Source: Leptospira chreensis
Lineage (GTDB): Bacteria; Spirochaetota; Leptospiria; Leptospirales; Leptospiraceae
NCBI RefSeq assembly: GCF_016919165.1
Contig: NZ_JAFFPS010000053.1
Span: 59,234 to 123,233 of the forward strand
DNA length: 64,000 nt
Direction: 5' to 3'
Shown here: positions 1-8,736 of the stretch, in pieces
How positions within the stretch are numbered: position 1 is the stretch's first letter
How the letters are laid out: every line of letters starts with the position of its first letter
The notes under the pieces: model-generated
Database searches by the model: none
Seen by the model: the letters and a program-made list of their open reading frames with translations, nothing else
What the model was told of the DNA's origin: nothing
Position numbers and translations under genes: made by a program

Positions 1-2
1 TA

Positions 3-311
3 CCAGAATCGGCACTTCACTATGATCCTGGTATGGGTTTTTTCTTAAGCGAAAATCCGATGGTATCCTTTCGGGTTTTACAAGAATTAGAAATCCTCAA
101 ATTAGAATTTCCACAATTGATGGTAGGAGTTTCCAGAAAGTCATTTCTTGGAAATGTGCTCGGTGATTTATCAATTCCAGATAGAGAATTTGCTACTTTG
201 GCCTGCGAACTCCATTTATTAAGATACAAAGTCCCCTTCATTCGGACGCATAACGTGCTTAAGCTGAGACAAGCAGAAAAAATTTGGAATTTATGCCAGG
301 AAATGGAATGA
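3..311 (+). CDS. folP: Dihydropteroate synthase, C-terminal part (cut by window start)
   Basis: This is the C-terminal third of dihydropteroate synthase, which condenses the pterin pyrophosphate with p-aminobenzoate in folate synthesis. The frame is open from the first bases of the window, so the start lies outside. Near the left edge it reads DPGMGF, the family's DPGxGF pterin-site motif, followed by GVSRKSFLG (phosphate/pABA loop) and a final RTHNV, equivalent to the usual R-x-H-D-V motif. The Asp-to-Asn change in that last motif is seen in some relatives. It ends 36 bases before the stop of a convergent lipoprotein gene. Only about 100 residues are visible, so upstream domains or fusions cannot be judged. 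Confidence 0.85.
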   Translation, partial: PESALHYDPGMGFFLSENPMVSFRVLQELEILKLEFPQLMVGVSRKSFLGNVLGDLSIPDREFATLACELHLLRYKVPFIRTHNVLKLRQAEKIWNLCQEME

Positions 312-347
312 AAAAAACGAAGTCGAAAGGAAAGAAAAAGTCTTTCT

Positions 348-1271
348 TTAACTTCGCCCAGAACGAGAAGCTTTCCGAATGTCTCTTCCTTCTTTAGACA
401 AAGTAGGAAAAAAGGAAGATTCAGGAACCGCATATCCTTTTTCGACCGCCTTACGGTAGTAAGGCAAAAGCCCATCCCATTTAGGAAAATCTTTTAAAAC
501 GAGTAATGTATCACGCCAAACTTCCAAAAAACCGATTTGAGACTTTTCGCCAGCAGTAGCCGATTCTGCCCACTTTATAGCTTCTTCGTAACGACCTAAT
601 TCATAATTGGCTTTGACAAAATAAAAATGAAATTCCTTATTCTTTTTGGCCGCAACTTCCAAAGACTTTGCGTAATCTAACAAACTATACCAGTTCCCTT
701 TTTGTACTTGGATGTCTGCCATTCCATACAGTGCATTTTCATGGAAAGGAACTACTTCTAATATCTGATTCAAATAACCTTCCGCATAAACAAAGTTACC
801 TGTTTGTATATAATAATTGGCTAACTCTTCGTATGCGTATAATTCCCATCCCTTTACCCTGGATAAGGCATCTAACAAAACGACTTTTTCCTCGTTTCGC
901 AAACGGATTTCCAGTTCTTTTAAAATTGTTGTGTAAGTGACGGAAGAACGTGAGGGAGCTTCCTTTGCAACCTTTTGTTTCAGGGGTTCAAATTCATCCA
1001 ACAAAAAGTAGAACCGAAGTCGGTTCAAATGGACAACTACTTCATTTGGGTTGGTTTGAATGCACTTGTCCCAAACCGATTCCGCTTGGTCCAATTGGAT
1101 GGACTTGGACAATCGAATTCCTTCCGCATTGCAGTCGCTTGCTTGTGAATTTGCCAGTTCCAAAAACAAAGTATCCGATTCCAATTCATCTTGTTTTGCG
1201 ATGGGATATCTACATCCGAAGGAAACTAAAATAGAACAAAAGTATAAGATGTATAAAATACGAAATTTCAA
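348..1271 (-). CDS. TPR-containing lipoprotein
   Basis: A 307-residue protein with an N-terminal hydrophobic segment ending in LVSFGC (Cys20), which fits a spirochaetal lipobox, so it is probably a lipoprotein. The rest is helical with degenerate tetratricopeptide repeats, clearest around residues 150-240 (paired Tyr/Ala helices such as YYIQTGNFVYAEGYL and YELGRYEEAIKWA). The start codon is TTG, one base after the stop of the upstream TPR gene, so the two are probably co-transcribed and translationally coupled. TPR lipoproteins usually act as scaffolds; no partner can be named from the sequence. The C-terminus is basic and serine-rich (KASRSGRS). Confidence 0.75.
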   Translation of the reverse strand: MKFRILYILYFCSILVSFGCRYPIAKQDELESDTLFLELANSQASDCNAEGIRLSKSIQLDQAESVWDKCIQTNPNEVVVHLNRLRFYFLLDEFEPLKQKVAKEAPSRSSVTYTTILKELEIRLRNEEKVVLLDALSRVKGWELYAYEELANYYIQTGNFVYAEGYLNQILEVVPFHENALYGMADIQVQKGNWYSLLDYAKSLEVAAKKNKEFHFYFVKANYELGRYEEAIKWAESATAGEKSQIGFLEVWRDTLLVLKDFPKWDGLLPYYRKAVEKGYAVPESSFFPTLSKEGRDIRKASRSGRS

Positions 1272-1272
1272 T

Positions 1273-2187
1273 CTAGGTCGGCCTTTCGGGATCTGTCTTT
1301 TCCTTCATCTTTTGAGCAAATACCAAATATTGCATCGCTTTTTCAGGGTTTCCATTGAAAAGATATAACAAACTTAAATCCAAAGCTTCCTGTGCATCCG
1401 GGGGGGAAAACTCTTCTGGATTCTCTTTGGAGAGTTCTAATTTGGTTTGGAACTCTTTTAATTTCTTTTTGGCTTTGGATTGGATCCGAACCAAACTTTC
1501 ATGAGCCACTCCATCTTCTTCTTGCCATGCCGCATGCAAACTTTCATTAAAATTTGTAAATCCCACATCCTCTTTCACCATAGTAGTGAGTAGTGTGGCC
1601 GATGCTTTGTAATTTCCTTGTTTGGCAAGGATTTCGGATTGGATGATTTTTAATTGAGCATTCCCGGGATATAGAATCAAGTAACGTTCAATCATTTTTA
1701 AACTTTCTGGAAAACGATTCCTTTCGTAATAAAACATCGCAAGCCCTCCTAAAGCTGATTTATGGTCTGGTTCGATTTTAATGACATTATTGAGATAAAC
1801 TTCGGTTTTTTCATCGTTGCCTAACTTCTGATAGGCTTGGGCGAGTAATAAATGAGCGGAGATAAATTTCTTTTCAAAGGTTAAAGTTTGTTTCAGAAAA
1901 CTGATGGCTTTTTCAGTTTCCTCATGTTTGTAAAGAGAAACAGCTAGATTATAACAGTTTTTAACATTGGCATTCAGTTTGTATGCCTTAGAAAACAAAG
2001 GAATTGCTGCTTCATGTTTCCCTTGTTTGGCGTAAATCACTCCCAAATTCTGTAAGGCCAAATGGTAATTTGGATCCTTCTCCAGTAAAACTTTGTATTG
2101 GGCCTCGGCACGATCCCACTCGCCGTTTCGCTCCAAACGGACTGCTTCATTGAACAAGGATTGAATTTCTTGTGCCATACTAGCCAT
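1273..2187 (-). CDS. Tetratricopeptide-repeat protein
   Basis: A soluble TPR protein of about 304 residues. At least five consecutive TPR units are visible from the N-terminus (for example YKVLLEKDPNYHLALQNLG, then AIPLFSKAYKLNANVKNCYNLA), followed by a Lys/Glu-rich linker and a last helical pair. No signal peptide is present. The reading frame extends upstream to 2262, but that part overlaps the divergent rlpA-like leader and lacks TPR character. The Met at 2187 (or the one at 2178) is therefore preferred; neither has a convincing ribosome-binding site. It forms a two-gene operon with the downstream TPR lipoprotein, one base apart, and may work with it as a scaffold. Confidence 0.75.
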   Translation of the reverse strand: MASMAQEIQSLFNEAVRLERNGEWDRAEAQYKVLLEKDPNYHLALQNLGVIYAKQGKHEAAIPLFSKAYKLNANVKNCYNLAVSLYKHEETEKAISFLKQTLTFEKKFISAHLLLAQAYQKLGNDEKTEVYLNNVIKIEPDHKSALGGLAMFYYERNRFPESLKMIERYLILYPGNAQLKIIQSEILAKQGNYKASATLLTTMVKEDVGFTNFNESLHAAWQEEDGVAHESLVRIQSKAKKKLKEFQTKLELSKENPEEFSPPDAQEALDLSLLYLFNGNPEKAMQYLVFAQKMKEKTDPERPT

Positions 2188-2285
2188 TATCGTTTCAGAA
2201 ACGAATCTCCCCCGAGAAAATTTATCACGAGATTGGAAAAACCTTCCGAAAGGTACACACAAGAGTCCAGAGGAAGGGGAAAGTT

Positions 2286-3167
2286 ATGCAAAGACTCATA
2301 CTTATATCAATTATGTTGTGGCTGGTGTCCTGCAGTTCTGCTGACGCTACCCGAAGAGATTATAGCGCTTCCGGCGATCCGGAAGATATTTTTTTTGAAC
2401 GTTCTGGAAAGTCAAAACCAGCGAGTCAAACTAAGTCGGAAGACCCAGTGGCTCGTTCCATCATTGACGATTTAGATTCCAATGCAAAAACAGCAACACC
2501 TGTCGCCGCAGCAATCCCTGTGAAAAAACCGGCAGATCAGTTTGATGAAGTCGGTTTATCATCCTGGTATGGACAAAAGTTTCAAGGTCGTCCGACTGCG
2601 AGTGGAGAGCCATTTGATCGAATGAAAATGACGGGTGCTCATAGAACACTCCCGATTGGAAGTGTGATCAAAATCCAAAACTTAGAAAACAATAAAGAAG
2701 CAGTGGTTCGTATCAACGATCGTGGACCATTTGTGGATGAACGTATTGTGGATGTATCCGAAAAAACCGCTGAACTTTTAGAGTTTAAGGACAAAGGAAT
2801 TACCAAAGTTGGGATCAAAGTTCTCAAAAAAGGAGAGGATGATCTGGGCGACGATTTGGATGATTCTGATCTTTTAGATGATGCTCCGGCAAAACCAGAA
2901 AAACTCACACCGGTCAAACCGGGTGTCGTGAAGCCGGTCGCTGCGGGAAAAGGCTTTACTGTGCAAGTGGGAGTCTTTCAGGAAAAAGAAAGAGCCATCA
3001 AATATCAAGAAAACATGAAATCTGAATACAACCAATCCGTGTTCGTAACTCCCAGAGATGGAAAGTTCGTAGTTCAAGTTGGGGATTTTGCAGACCGCAC
3101 CAAAGCGGAATCTCTCAAATCAAAATTGAAATACGACGGGATTGATTGTTTTATCGCAAATCGTTAG
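2286..3167 (+). CDS. rlpA: RlpA-like septal lipoprotein with SPOR domain
   Basis: A 293-residue lipoprotein (signal ends LWLVSC, Cys16). After an acidic/Pro linker comes a double-psi beta-barrel domain at about residues 88-180, containing SSWYG, GAHRTLPIG (His119) and NDRGP (Asp145); these are the His and Asp used by RlpA lytic transglycosylases on peptidoglycan. Another acidic Asp-rich linker leads to a C-terminal SPOR domain (about 223-291), which in known proteins binds denuded glycan at the division septum. The architecture therefore supports a role in cell-wall cleavage during division. The ATG has a good ribosome-binding site (GAGGAAGGGGA). An imperfect hairpin follows the gene. Confidence 0.88.
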   Translation: MQRLILISIMLWLVSCSSADATRRDYSASGDPEDIFFERSGKSKPASQTKSEDPVARSIIDDLDSNAKTATPVAAAIPVKKPADQFDEVGLSSWYGQKFQGRPTASGEPFDRMKMTGAHRTLPIGSVIKIQNLENNKEAVVRINDRGPFVDERIVDVSEKTAELLEFKDKGITKVGIKVLKKGEDDLGDDLDDSDLLDDAPAKPEKLTPVKPGVVKPVAAGKGFTVQVGVFQEKERAIKYQENMKSEYNQSVFVTPRDGKFVVQVGDFADRTKAESLKSKLKYDGIDCFIANR

Positions 3168-3181
3168 TTTCTCCCATCCGA

Positions 3182-3214
3182 CCGGGCAAATGGCTATCTC
3201 GCCGATTTGCTCGG
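3182..3214 (+). terminator. Hairpin after rlpA-like gene
   Basis: A ten-base stem (CCGGGCAAAT against ATTTGCTCGG, one mismatch) is extended by an inner GGC/GCC pair around a TATCTC loop, 15 bases after the stop codon. There is no T-run behind it, so it is a plausible transcription terminator or mRNA end-protector rather than a classical intrinsic terminator. Confidence 0.5.
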
Positions 3215-3289
3215 GAAGGTTGGAAAATGAATTGATTTCGCATTTCCGCCTGTTACGATTTCGTATTAAATTAGCAACTAGAAGACCCT

Positions 3290-6200
3290 ATGAGTGAAAG
3301 CATATTATCCGTTGACCACATACTAACAAATTATTATACATTCGGTAGTTTAATTGTCACTGTCCTCCTTACGGTCTTGACTACATTCTTCTTCTCACTG
3401 AAAGACAAAACAGTCGCCACCAAACACATGGCTCTTGCCTGTTTGTTTTTAGGATTGTTCCAGTTCGGATACCTTTTGGGAGCTTTTTATTACCATCCCA
3501 TTGCTTCCTACCATCGTTGGATCACTGGCGGAATCATCCTCTTTGGAATCATTCATTTTGGTCAGTTCTTCTTTCGTTTCCCTGATAACGAAAACCCAAA
3601 AGCAGCTCGCATCATCCTGGCGATCCTTCATGCCGTTGCGATTGTTGTTGTTTTGTGGTTCCTAGTGACTGTATCCCAAGGGGAAAGAAAATACCACTTC
3701 ACCGCCCACCACTGGGATTTTAATTCAGAAGGTGCCAGTAGGATTTTAAGTTTCTTTATTGCTGCTTATTCCTTTATCAACTTCCTAGTGCTTCCCGGTT
3801 ACCGATTATTCCATGTTGCCAAAGAAAAACGCGGAACCTTGATCATTATGTTAATTGCAGCCTTAATCGCAGCAATTGTTCCCAACATAACAAACGTTAT
3901 GAGTCGTGATGGGGCAATGGAACGTTCCACTTACCTCACTGCTCTTGTATTACTTTTCACTTTTACTTTTTTCATTATCACTATTACATTTATCAATAAC
4001 AGTAGTGAACGAACCACATTCATGGTGAAGATTGTGGGAATTTCATTTGTTACCATTCTCCTCATCATGCAAGCCTTCAGTTATTTGGTGGATCAAGAAA
4101 AAGAGACATCTTTTGACAATACTGCCATCCAAAAGGCTCTTCGTGCCGCGGAAGGTGGAGAACGTTCCAAAGACATCTTATTTGTGATTGAATACGATTC
4201 CGTTGGGCAAAATCTAAAAAAGGCTTATTTACCAGCATCTGTCAATGTGGATCTGCCATTAGTCCAAGCGGATCTTTACAACACAGCCTTATATGATGAA
4301 GTAGTGACCATAGCGGAAGCCGATTATAGAAATTCTCTTAAAGCAAGTTTATCGAAAACACCATACTACTTTGAAGGTTATAAAAATGCCATCCTAGAGT
4401 TTTTGGAAGAAAATCCAGATTCAGAAGGAGCCGAACTAAAGGTAGAGGTTTCTAAATTAATTGAAAAACTGAATCGCAGAACCTTCATCAACACAAACAA
4501 ACTCGGTGATATTTTACCAGACCAGTTTTGTGAAGAAGGTGTTAAATACGTTGAAAAGGTGAAAAACGTAGATAGCTTCCGCGATGCCATTCTCAAACAT
4601 GTAAACGATTGTAAGTGGGACGGAAAAGAAATTTCAGGACGAGACCTCCGCGTGGAAATGTTGAAGTTCTTCCGTTATTTCAAACCAGACTTAACCAGAC
4701 ACTATAGAAAAGATTTGGATGGCGTTTCGCATTACGTTGCTTATATGACTTATGACTCGAAAAAGAAAATCAACAGAGAAATTGGTTTTAACTATCGAGA
4801 TTACAGAGCTTACATGCACAAGTCTGCTAAACTAGAGTTAGTCATCCTTGCAATCGTGATGTTTGTTCTACTTGTTATCTTCCCGTTATTCTTTAGGTCA
4901 GCCCTTGTCAATCCACTCTATGCTTTGCTTGCCGGGGTAGAAAAAGTAAACCAAGGAAATTTAGAAGTAGAAGTTCCCATCAAAGTAAATGATGAGATTG
5001 GTTACCTGGCCGAATCGTTCAACGGAATGGTGTCCTCCATTCGTGATGCGAGAAGAGAACTCCAAGATTACGCAGAAAACTTGGAAGAGAAAGTAAAAGA
5101 ACGTACCAAAGAACTTCAAGAGAAAATGGATGAGATCCATCGTTTGAAAGTTCAACAAGATGGTGACTACTTCCTCACTTCACTCCTTGCAAAACCATTA
5201 TTCTTTAACGCAAACAAGTCTGATAACATTCGATGTGATTTCTTTGTTCATCAAAAGAAAACCTTCGAATTCCGTAATAAAACGGGAGATTTAGGTGGTG
5301 ATATTTGTATCACAGGAAACCTAAAGTTAGGAAAACCTGATGATTTTCATCGTTACACTATGGTGATGAACGGTGATGCCATGGGAAAATCCATGCAAGG
5401 TGCTGGTGGATCTCTAGTGATGGGTGTTGTGATGAACTCCATCATGGCTCGTTCTGCCGGTAACAAAAGAATTCTCAACCGTACTCCTGAAGAATGGCTA
5501 ACAGACGTATACGAAGAAGTTAACGCTGTGTTCAAATCTTTCAGTGGTACTATGGTGATCTCTGCAACAGTAATGTTGATTGACGATGACAGCGGAAAAA
5601 TTTGGTATTTCAACGCAGAACACCCTTATAGCATTCTTTATCGCGATGGTAAGGCAAGTTTCATTGAAGACGAATTGAAACTCCGAAAATTGGGATTGGA
5701 TTCAGAATATCCTTTCGAAGTACAAACCTTCCAACTTCTTCCTGGTGACCAATTGATCCTTGGTTCCGATGGACGCGATGATATTGACCTCACTCCTGAT
5801 GAAGATGTAAGAACCATCAACGAAGATGAAACTATGGTTCTGCGATTCATTGAACAAGCAGACGGCGATATTTATGAAGTAGAAAAACTCGTAAAAAAAA
5901 CGGGAGATGTTACAGACGATATCTCCATGCTGAGCCTTGTCTTCAAAAGTGACAAATCTCCTATCCATCATTCTCCTGAAAAAGGTGACCTTTCAGAGCA
6001 ACCTGTGGATGATTTTTTCGATACACCAGGTGATGATTGGGATGAAGCGCTCACGACCTCTGGTGCCTTCGAAGAAGGAAAGGTTCTCTACCAAAACGGG
6101 GAGATTGAAAGAGCCATCACGGTAATGAAAAAAGCATTCCTTGGTGATCCCACCAACCAAAAACTAAACAAGTTTTTGGGCCTCGTGAGTTACAAAGGAA

Positions 6201-6517
6201 AAGAATACGATATCGCAGCCAAAGTTCTTACTGAATTTTTGAAAGAAAACGAAGGTTCCGGAGAGTATTGGTACTACTTAGCGATGTCCGAAAAAAAACT
6301 TGGTCATTACGAAAGTGCGCTCAAAGCAGCACAAGAAGCTTTGAAATACGATTCAGAGAACTTTCAAAACCTAATTAACCTTGCAGACGTTAGCCGACTT
6401 CTTGGAAACGTAGATCGTGCTGTTACTTATGTAACCCGAGCGCAGTCTATCGATCCAACAAACAAAAACGTTCTCAAACTTTCCAAGTTATTAGAAAAAG
6501 CGACTAGCCTCAATTAA
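3290..6517 (+). CDS. Membrane SpoIIE-family protein phosphatase with HAMP and TPR domains
   Basis: A 1075-residue sensor-effector. The N-terminus has about seven hydrophobic helices (to about residue 270). An extracytoplasmic region follows (about 275-510), then another transmembrane helix (about 515-535), a HAMP linker (about 536-590), a coiled coil rich in Glu/Lys, and a PP2C/SpoIIE phosphatase domain (about 640-880). Metal-site motifs are visible: GGDICI, MNGDAMGKS, LILGSDGRDD and DDISML. The C-terminal 140 residues are TPR repeats. SpoIIE phosphatases dephosphorylate STAS-type anti-anti-sigma factors; one such STAS gene lies at 28.6 kb, but a link is only inference. The C-terminal TPRs suggest docking of a partner. 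The stop codon lies inside a palindrome. Confidence 0.88.
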   Translation: MSESILSVDHILTNYYTFGSLIVTVLLTVLTTFFFSLKDKTVATKHMALACLFLGLFQFGYLLGAFYYHPIASYHRWITGGIILFGIIHFGQFFFRFPDNENPKAARIILAILHAVAIVVVLWFLVTVSQGERKYHFTAHHWDFNSEGASRILSFFIAAYSFINFLVLPGYRLFHVAKEKRGTLIIMLIAALIAAIVPNITNVMSRDGAMERSTYLTALVLLFTFTFFIITITFINNSSERTTFMVKIVGISFVTILLIMQAFSYLVDQEKETSFDNTAIQKALRAAEGGERSKDILFVIEYDSVGQNLKKAYLPASVNVDLPLVQADLYNTALYDEVVTIAEADYRNSLKASLSKTPYYFEGYKNAILEFLEENPDSEGAELKVEVSKLIEKLNRRTFINTNKLGDILPDQFCEEGVKYVEKVKNVDSFRDAILKHVNDCKWDGKEISGRDLRVEMLKFFRYFKPDLTRHYRKDLDGVSHYVAYMTYDSKKKINREIGFNYRDYRAYMHKSAKLELVILAIVMFVLLVIFPLFFRSALVNPLYALLAGVEKVNQGNLEVEVPIKVNDEIGYLAESFNGMVSSIRDARRELQDYAENLEEKVKERTKELQEKMDEIHRLKVQQDGDYFLTSLLAKPLFFNANKSDNIRCDFFVHQKKTFEFRNKTGDLGGDICITGNLKLGKPDDFHRYTMVMNGDAMGKSMQGAGGSLVMGVVMNSIMARSAGNKRILNRTPEEWLTDVYEEVNAVFKSFSGTMVISATVMLIDDDSGKIWYFNAEHPYSILYRDGKASFIEDELKLRKLGLDSEYPFEVQTFQLLPGDQLILGSDGRDDIDLTPDEDVRTINEDETMVLRFIEQADGDIYEVEKLVKKTGDVTDDISMLSLVFKSDKSPIHHSPEKGDLSEQPVDDFFDTPGDDWDEALTTSGAFEEGKVLYQNGEIERAITVMKKAFLGDPTNQKLNKFLGLVSYKGKEYDIAAKVLTEFLKENEGSGEYWYYLAMSEKKLGHYESALKAAQEALKYDSENFQNLINLADVSRLLGNVDRAVTYVTRAQSIDPTNKNVLKLSKLLEKATSLN

Positions 6518-6529
6518 TTGAGGTTAGTC
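6502..6529 (+). terminator. Palindromic hairpin over the stop codon of the SpoIIE gene
   Basis: GACTAGCCTCAATT is followed directly by AATTGAGGTTAGTC, a 14-base inverted repeat with a single G-T type mismatch. The TAA stop of the phosphatase gene sits at its centre. No U-tract follows. Confidence 0.55.
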
Positions 6530-6546
6530 CAAATCCTACCTTAAAA

Positions 6547-6584
6547 AATGACATCGGTTTTTGTATTACAAATCCGTTGTCATT
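6547..6584 (+). terminator. Second hairpin in the 6518-6757 intergenic region
   Basis: An imperfect stem of about 15 bases (left arm AATGACATCGGTTTT, right arm AAATCCGTTGTCATT) around a short loop. Together with the palindrome just before it, this could insulate the phosphatase gene from the DUF2147 gene. The remainder of the 240-base gap is AT-rich leader with no recognisable site apart from the AAGGAT ribosome-binding site at about 6748. Confidence 0.4.
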
Positions 6585-6757
6585 TCATTACATCACCCTT
6601 GCATTAAAATGAAACATAATCCAAATGGTGATTTAAAATCGTTTTAACAGATGTCGCATTTTATTAAATTGTGACCTTGAATTTCAAAAAACCAGCTTGC
6701 CAGAGAAAAAATTTCTGTCAGAATAAGCGAACCCAATTTTATAGAATAAGGATCTAT

Positions 6758-7282
6758 ATGAATCAAAAACTTGTTTTAAGTGTATGGACGGCCATCCTCT
6801 TCACGGGAAGTTCTTTACTTGCCCAAGAGGCTGACGTTGCAGTGGGAAGATACCTTCCACCTGAAAAAGACTCAGTCATCGAGATTTTCAAATGTGGTGA
6901 TAAATACTGCGGAAAAACAGTTTGTATCAAAGACAATGCGTACCAAGAAAAAGAAAAAGACAAAGGTGTTCCGGGAACTCCTTACTTAGATCATAACAAC
7001 GAAGATCCAAAGTTACGCAATCGTCCAAACCTTGGAATGGTATTCATCAATGGTTTTGATTACGTAGGTGAAGGTGTTTACAAAAACGGAAAAATCTACA
7101 ATCCACGTGATGGAAAAACCTACTGTGGAAAATTCACTTCTCTAGAAAATGGAAACCGTTTGGATTTAAAAGGAACTCTTTGTTCCATTACCTTCATTGG
7201 AAAAACGAACAACTGGGTAAAACTCGGTGGTTTGAATCTTGATGACCCGAAATGGGACTGTACTTTCAAAGCTAAAAAATAA
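6758..7282 (+). CDS. Secreted DUF2147-family protein
   Basis: A 174-residue exported protein. The ATG at 6758 has the ribosome-binding site AAGGAT seven bases upstream and begins a clean signal peptide (cleavage expected after LLAQ). The longer in-frame extension upstream starts with a non-signal sequence and was rejected. The mature part carries the DUF2147 pattern: an opening G-x-Y/W segment (VGRYLPPEKDSVIEIFKC), a central GxxxxNGKIYNPRDGKTY motif and a final W segment. Family members are small periplasmic beta-rich proteins with no proven activity. Six Cys residues in the mature part suggest disulfides, an addition not typical of the family. It is monocistronic and followed by a hairpin shared with convergent dcd. 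Confidence 0.82.
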   Translation: MNQKLVLSVWTAILFTGSSLLAQEADVAVGRYLPPEKDSVIEIFKCGDKYCGKTVCIKDNAYQEKEKDKGVPGTPYLDHNNEDPKLRNRPNLGMVFINGFDYVGEGVYKNGKIYNPRDGKTYCGKFTSLENGNRLDLKGTLCSITFIGKTNNWVKLGGLNLDDPKWDCTFKAKK

Positions 7283-7296
7283 CGATTCTACGAAAT

Positions 7297-7322
7297 ACCT
7301 GCCATCCACTTCGGAGGCAGGT
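7297..7322. terminator. Bidirectional hairpin between DUF2147 gene and dcd
   Basis: ACCTGCC pairs with GGCAGGT, with an inner TCC/GGA pair and one bulged A. It lies between two convergent genes, where a shared terminator is expected. T-rich sequence follows on the plus strand. Confidence 0.6.
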
Positions 7323-7365
7323 TCATCGCTTTCCCTTCTTTCATTCCTTCGAAAAAACCTAAACC

Positions 7366-7890
7366 TTACTTCTTTTCAAAGTCCTTATACAACAAAGAAG
7401 GTTGGATGCCTTGGTTGGCTTGGTATTTTCCTGATTTGTATTCACTGATTTCCCCTTCCACTGTATGGTAGAAAATCTGGCAGATTTGTACTCCCGCATA
7501 AACACGAAGAGGGTGTGTGACTTGGATTTCTAAAGTCCAAAATCCTTTAAAACCAACATCCCCAAAACCAGCAGTAATATGGACAAACATTCCGAGGCGC
7601 CCAATAGAAGAACGACCTTCTAACATGGGAACTAGGTTGTGAGTCTCTGTGAATTCGATGGTTCTTCCTAAATACAATGTACCTGGTTCGAGTAACAAAC
7701 CCTCTTCCGGTATTTTCAAAGTTTGTACAGGATTTGGTTTTTTCATATCCAAAGGAAATTCAGAATAAACCAAAAGATCTTCATGCAAACGTAAGTTATA
7801 TGAATTTGGATTTAATAAATTTGCATCGTATGGTTCGATTTGAATATCGTTCCCTAGTCTTTTTAAAATTTCTTTTCCGGTTAAAATCAC
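7366..7890 (-). CDS. dcd: dCTP deaminase
   Basis: A 174-residue trimeric-fold nucleotide deaminase that converts dCTP to dUTP, supplying the dTMP pathway. The core motif EGRSSIGRLGMFVH is present (GRSS phosphate loop), followed by ITAGFGDVGFKGFWTLEI, which contains the catalytic Glu in TLEI, and the C-terminal Q/S-rich clamp around KYQANQG. The start is GTG with a strong ribosome-binding site (GGGAG), three bases after the stop of an enoyl-CoA hydratase gene, so the pair is an operon. ThyX at 59 kb would use the resulting dUMP. Whether it also has dUTPase activity, as some dcd proteins do, cannot be decided by eye. Confidence 0.9.
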   Translation of the reverse strand: MILTGKEILKRLGNDIQIEPYDANLLNPNSYNLRLHEDLLVYSEFPLDMKKPNPVQTLKIPEEGLLLEPGTLYLGRTIEFTETHNLVPMLEGRSSIGRLGMFVHITAGFGDVGFKGFWTLEIQVTHPLRVYAGVQICQIFYHTVEGEISEYKSGKYQANQGIQPSLLYKDFEKK

Positions 7891-7893
7891 GGA

Positions 7894-8667
7894 TCATTCT
7901 CCCTTAAAATTAGGTTTTCTTTTTTCAGCAAACGCCTGTAAGGCCTCAATTCGATCTTTTGTGCCTATCGTTTCAAAATAACACAATCTCTCCCATTCTA
8001 GGGCAGATTCGATTGGTAACTCCAATCCACGACGCACCGCTTTTTTGGCAGCAGAAACAGCGATAGGTGCAGATTCCGATATCTCTCGTGCTAAGGCAAG
8101 AGAAGATTCCCGTAAATGATCTGGTTCAAAAACTTGAGAAACAAGACCACGAGCCGTTGCTTCTTTTCCGGTTAGTTTTTTTCCAGAAAATATCCATTCC
8201 ATGGCGGTCGACTCCCCCACAATCCGGGAAAGTCTTTGGGTTCCCCCGGCTCCTGGAATGATTCCTAGTTTTGTTTCCGTCAGTCCCATTAAAGCGGTTT
8301 CACTCGCATAACGAATATCACATGATAAAGCTAATTCCAATCCGCCCCCAAAAGCAAATCCATTGATAGCCGCAATGGTGGGAATGGCAAGACCAGCTAG
8401 TTCCGAAAAACAAAGGTTGATATCTCGCAGGAATTGTTTTACCTGTAGCTCGGACATGGATTTTCTTTCTTTTAAATCAGCACCAGAGGAGAACGAATCC
8501 CCTGTACCGATGATGACCAAGGCCCGGGCCGGGCTTTTTTTCACTTCCCGAATCCTCTCTCTCAATTCCGCGAGAAGTTGCATGGAAATCGCATTTTTTG
8601 CCTCAGGGCGGCTTAGTTCAATTAATGCTACATAAGTATGGTGGGTTTGGAGAGTGACAGTGTTCAT
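7894..8667 (-). CDS. Enoyl-CoA hydratase/isomerase family protein
   Basis: A 257-residue crotonase-fold enzyme. Oxyanion-hole motifs FSSGADLK and GFAFGGGLELAL are both present. The two glutamates used by true enoyl-CoA hydratases are conserved, in GGGLE and in LTETKLGIIPGAGGTQRL, so hydration of 2-enoyl-CoA in fatty-acid beta-oxidation is the likely reaction. The C-terminal helix region (IEALQAFAEKRKPNFKGE) is typical of this family. The ATG is preceded by GGGAGGAAA, a strong ribosome-binding site. The downstream dcd is only three bases away, although no metabolic link between the two is known. Confidence 0.88.
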   Translation of the reverse strand: MNTVTLQTHHTYVALIELSRPEAKNAISMQLLAELRERIREVKKSPARALVIIGTGDSFSSGADLKERKSMSELQVKQFLRDINLCFSELAGLAIPTIAAINGFAFGGGLELALSCDIRYASETALMGLTETKLGIIPGAGGTQRLSRIVGESTAMEWIFSGKKLTGKEATARGLVSQVFEPDHLRESSLALAREISESAPIAVSAAKKAVRRGLELPIESALEWERLCYFETIGTKDRIEALQAFAEKRKPNFKGE

Positions 8668-8736
8668 AGAATTTCCTCCCGATGAAAAAATAGAAATGAA
8701 AACTGTTTTGATTTTCCGATAATGGAATCAGCCGTC

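Noticed and set aside
2188..2262. 25-residue N-terminal extension of the TPR protein at 1273
   Set aside because: It overlaps the leader of the divergent rlpA-like gene, has no TPR pattern and no ribosome-binding site.
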